From: Thalassiosira profunda
Lineage: Eukaryota > Bacillariophyta > Thalassiosirophyceae > Thalassiosirales > Thalassiosiraceae
Direction of reading: 5' to 3'
NCBI GenBank assembly: GCA_036939355.1
Contig: JALLAP010000182.1
Coordinates: 1-17,723 of the forward strand
Length of the DNA: 17,723 nucleotides
Shown here: piece after piece, positions 15,950 through 17,723 of the stretch
How positions within the stretch are numbered: position 1 is the first letter of the stretch
Layout of the letters: each line of letters starts with the position of its first letter
Translations under genes and position numbers: made by a program
The notes under the pieces: generated by a model
What the model was told of the DNA's origin: nothing
The model's input: the letters and a program-made list of their open reading frames with translations, nothing else
The model's database searches: none

Positions 15950-17723
15950 TCATATCGCAGCGGCCCGCGGTGTAGCAATGCCCCTCACGGCATTGGCGGC
16001 ATTGGTTGTCGAGCTCGGGGTGTGGGCAGAGAAGCTCATCGCTCGCCGCACGCACGCCCCTCGTTGACTGGACAGGTTTGGCGTGGAAAAGCCCTCGACG
16101 TCCGACATCGTCCCATTCGCCGGAGGTGAGTTGTGGGACGGATCTCCGAAGGGCGACGAGGCAGCCTCGTTCGGAGCCACATCCGTATAGCCGATCAAGT
16201 CATCGTTGTCACTGGGCATGACCACCGCGGGCTCGGCCGTCAGAATGTTCGTCGCGCCACCAGCAATGCACACCGGAATGTAGGCGGCCTTGTGAGCATC
16301 CACCAAGAACTTCCGGAACTCTTCCCGGTTCTCCACTGACGTGGGCATGGTATTATCCCACCCGTCCAACAGAGACGTCTGGAGCAGCCCGGCATCGTCG
16401 TACGCTCTCCGGAACCGCTTGATGAGGTAGTTGCGGAACAAGTATGTTGGTATCGCAGGGCAGGCCGCAATCAGTGCCGGTCCGAACGCATCCTTGAGCA
16501 CCATTTGCAGTGTGAGAAGGAACTGACCCATGAACAGCGAATGCAGGAGCATGTCGGACAGGAATGGCCACCGCTCTCCGCCAGAGTCAAACTTGGGCCG
16601 ATACATGAAAATGCAGTTCCTCCTCCAGAGTGGGACGCAGAACAGATAGTAAAGGAGCGCGACGGGAGCGACCAGGGGCGATTGCGGGGCAAGCGCCACC
16701 ACGCACAAGAACACAACGCCGCAGTCGATGTAAATTCGATACGGAATTGGCCCTCCAGGACCGCCACCCATGACACACCGGGCACAGCACTTCCAACCGA
16801 TGCAGCCAAAGATGAAAGAGTTGACCTGAAGCAAGTACTGCAGTGGCAGTGTCATCTGGATCGATTGAAATGTATATGGTGAGATCGAAGGAGAAGGGAG
16901 TGCATTACGCCACCACGAAGCTCTCTGCAAGATGGACTCACCGTTGTCCTGACAATAATCCAATTGAGCCAGGTCGCAGCGGTGGTCAAGGGAGTCTGCT
17001 CAGCAATTGTTCTCAGAAGAGCTTCAAGGCTCGACTCCACATTGCTGGAATTCCAGATACTGATCGCCGCTTCGGCAAGTCCAGTGAAGACGAACGCGGT
17101 CACGAGCATGAAGAACCAGTAATACTTGAGCGCGTACTTTTCCGCCTCTTGGACGGACGTCGCCTGCGATCCCGAGTTGGCAATCGCCTTGAACATCACA
17201 GGGCACAAAGCGAAGAAGGTGGTGTAGAGGAGAGCCGCCACGAGCCCACTCAGCATCCCCGCCGAGATGTATTGTCTATCGCTCATCCAATCGTAGAGGG
17301 CAGGCAGCGTTTCCTCCAGCTTTTGAGGCGAGACGAGACTCTGCGCCGCCGTGATCGGGATGAAGTTCAACGTGACCGGTCGGCAGCATCCGCGGCAGGT
17401 GATGATGTCACAGGGAGCAGCATCGGCGAGCGGTGCGACGGGAACCGATTCGACGGACAGCCATTTTTGGACACCACGTCCATCCGCGAGGCAGTGCCTC
17501 GCAGCCACAGCGGCTTGGCGGGAGGAGAACGTGACCACGGCGTATGTCGAGTCCTTGGCCATTGCCTTTCGGACGGGGTCCGTCTTCCCCTTCGTCCACC
17601 TCCCTGTGGCTCTCAAGCCGGAACAAAGGTCAGTCTTGACCGCCGACATGAACGACTTGACTGTGACAGAGGGTTTCTCCCACACGCCCGTCGCAATGCC
17701 GTAGTTGTTTCTGCTGCCGTTTT
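15950..17723 (-). CDS. OSCA/CSC1-like (DUF221) channel, block 2, partial, one membrane helix deleted
   Basis: Exons 16855-15950 (906 nt, same length as block 1) and 16942 to the window edge (partial), with an 86-nt intron. The visible C-terminal part is nearly identical to block 1 (for example GDPSHNSPP for GDLSHNSPP). The key difference is an in-frame 72-bp deletion near 17362/17363: CRPVTLN is followed directly by FIPITAAQ, removing the 24 residues that hold the membrane helix RRYIALASLAFIYIFYT. In OSCA/TMEM63 proteins this is the first helix after the large cytosolic loop and is part of the pore-forming bundle, so topology or channel activity should be affected. The reading frame is otherwise open, so the protein may be made in altered form, or the deletion may be an assembly error. 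Confidence 0.8.
16856..16941 (-). other. Intron of block 2 channel gene (86 nt)
   Basis: Minus-strand donor ACG|GTGAGT and acceptor GATCCAG|ATGACA, same position as the 87-nt intron of block 1. Confidence 0.85.

Larger units (their letters stand above)
12497..17723. repeat. Tandem segmental duplication, block 2 (incomplete at right edge)
   Basis: Second copy of the four-gene block. It begins at the N and is cut by the window edge inside the channel gene, at the point equivalent to about 11385 in block 1. Confidence 0.85.

Noticed and set aside
1..17723. Transposase, integrase or reverse transcriptase genes
   Set aside because: No such domain seen in any frame; the duplication carries no visible mobile-element machinery.

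Overview
The window looks like nuclear DNA of a diatom, probably a centric diatom such as Thalassiosira (genus inferred, not proven). The reasons are: two SET-domain proteins begin with a signal peptide followed by the AFAP plastid-import motif typical of diatoms and related algae; introns are few, short (79-89 nt) and GT-AG; genes are tightly packed on both strands; and the protein families (OSCA/CSC1 channel, MORN-RING, GT64, sulfotransferase) are eukaryotic. There are no bacterial operons, tRNAs, rRNAs or CRISPR arrays. A single N at 12497 marks an assembly join.

Left half (1-5761). After a possible gene start running off the left edge on the minus strand and a truncated ubiquitin-like (Ubl) 5' module (209-381), three genes encode likely Golgi type II membrane enzymes: a GT64 exostosin-like glycosyltransferase (501-2192, +), a filamin-like plus SGNH/PC-esterase protein resembling the NXPE family (2617-4291, -, interrupted by two apparent one-base deletions in G/C homopolymers), and a PAPS-dependent sulfotransferase (4631-5761, +). 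The first two are convergent and separated by a perfect-looking 44-bp-arm inverted repeat (2194-2293). The last two are divergent and share a short coding segment at their N-termini. Together they could build, acylate or deacylate, and sulfate an extracellular polysaccharide (inference).

Right half (about 5906-17723). Two tandem copies of a roughly 6.5-kb, four-gene block follow in the same order and orientation: Ubl (+), plastid SET-domain lysine methyltransferase (-), MORN-RING protein (+), OSCA/CSC1-like channel (-). Block 1 is 5906-12496; block 2 starts at the N and runs off the right edge. Gene order, intron positions and most intergenic sequence are conserved, so this is a segmental duplication, or two haplotypes joined in tandem by the assembler.

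The copies differ unevenly. SET and channel proteins are nearly identical, with long identical tracts that suggest gene conversion. The MORN arrays have been reshaped (8 versus 6 repeats), the block-2 channel lacks exactly one membrane helix, and the block-1 Ubl is frameshifted.
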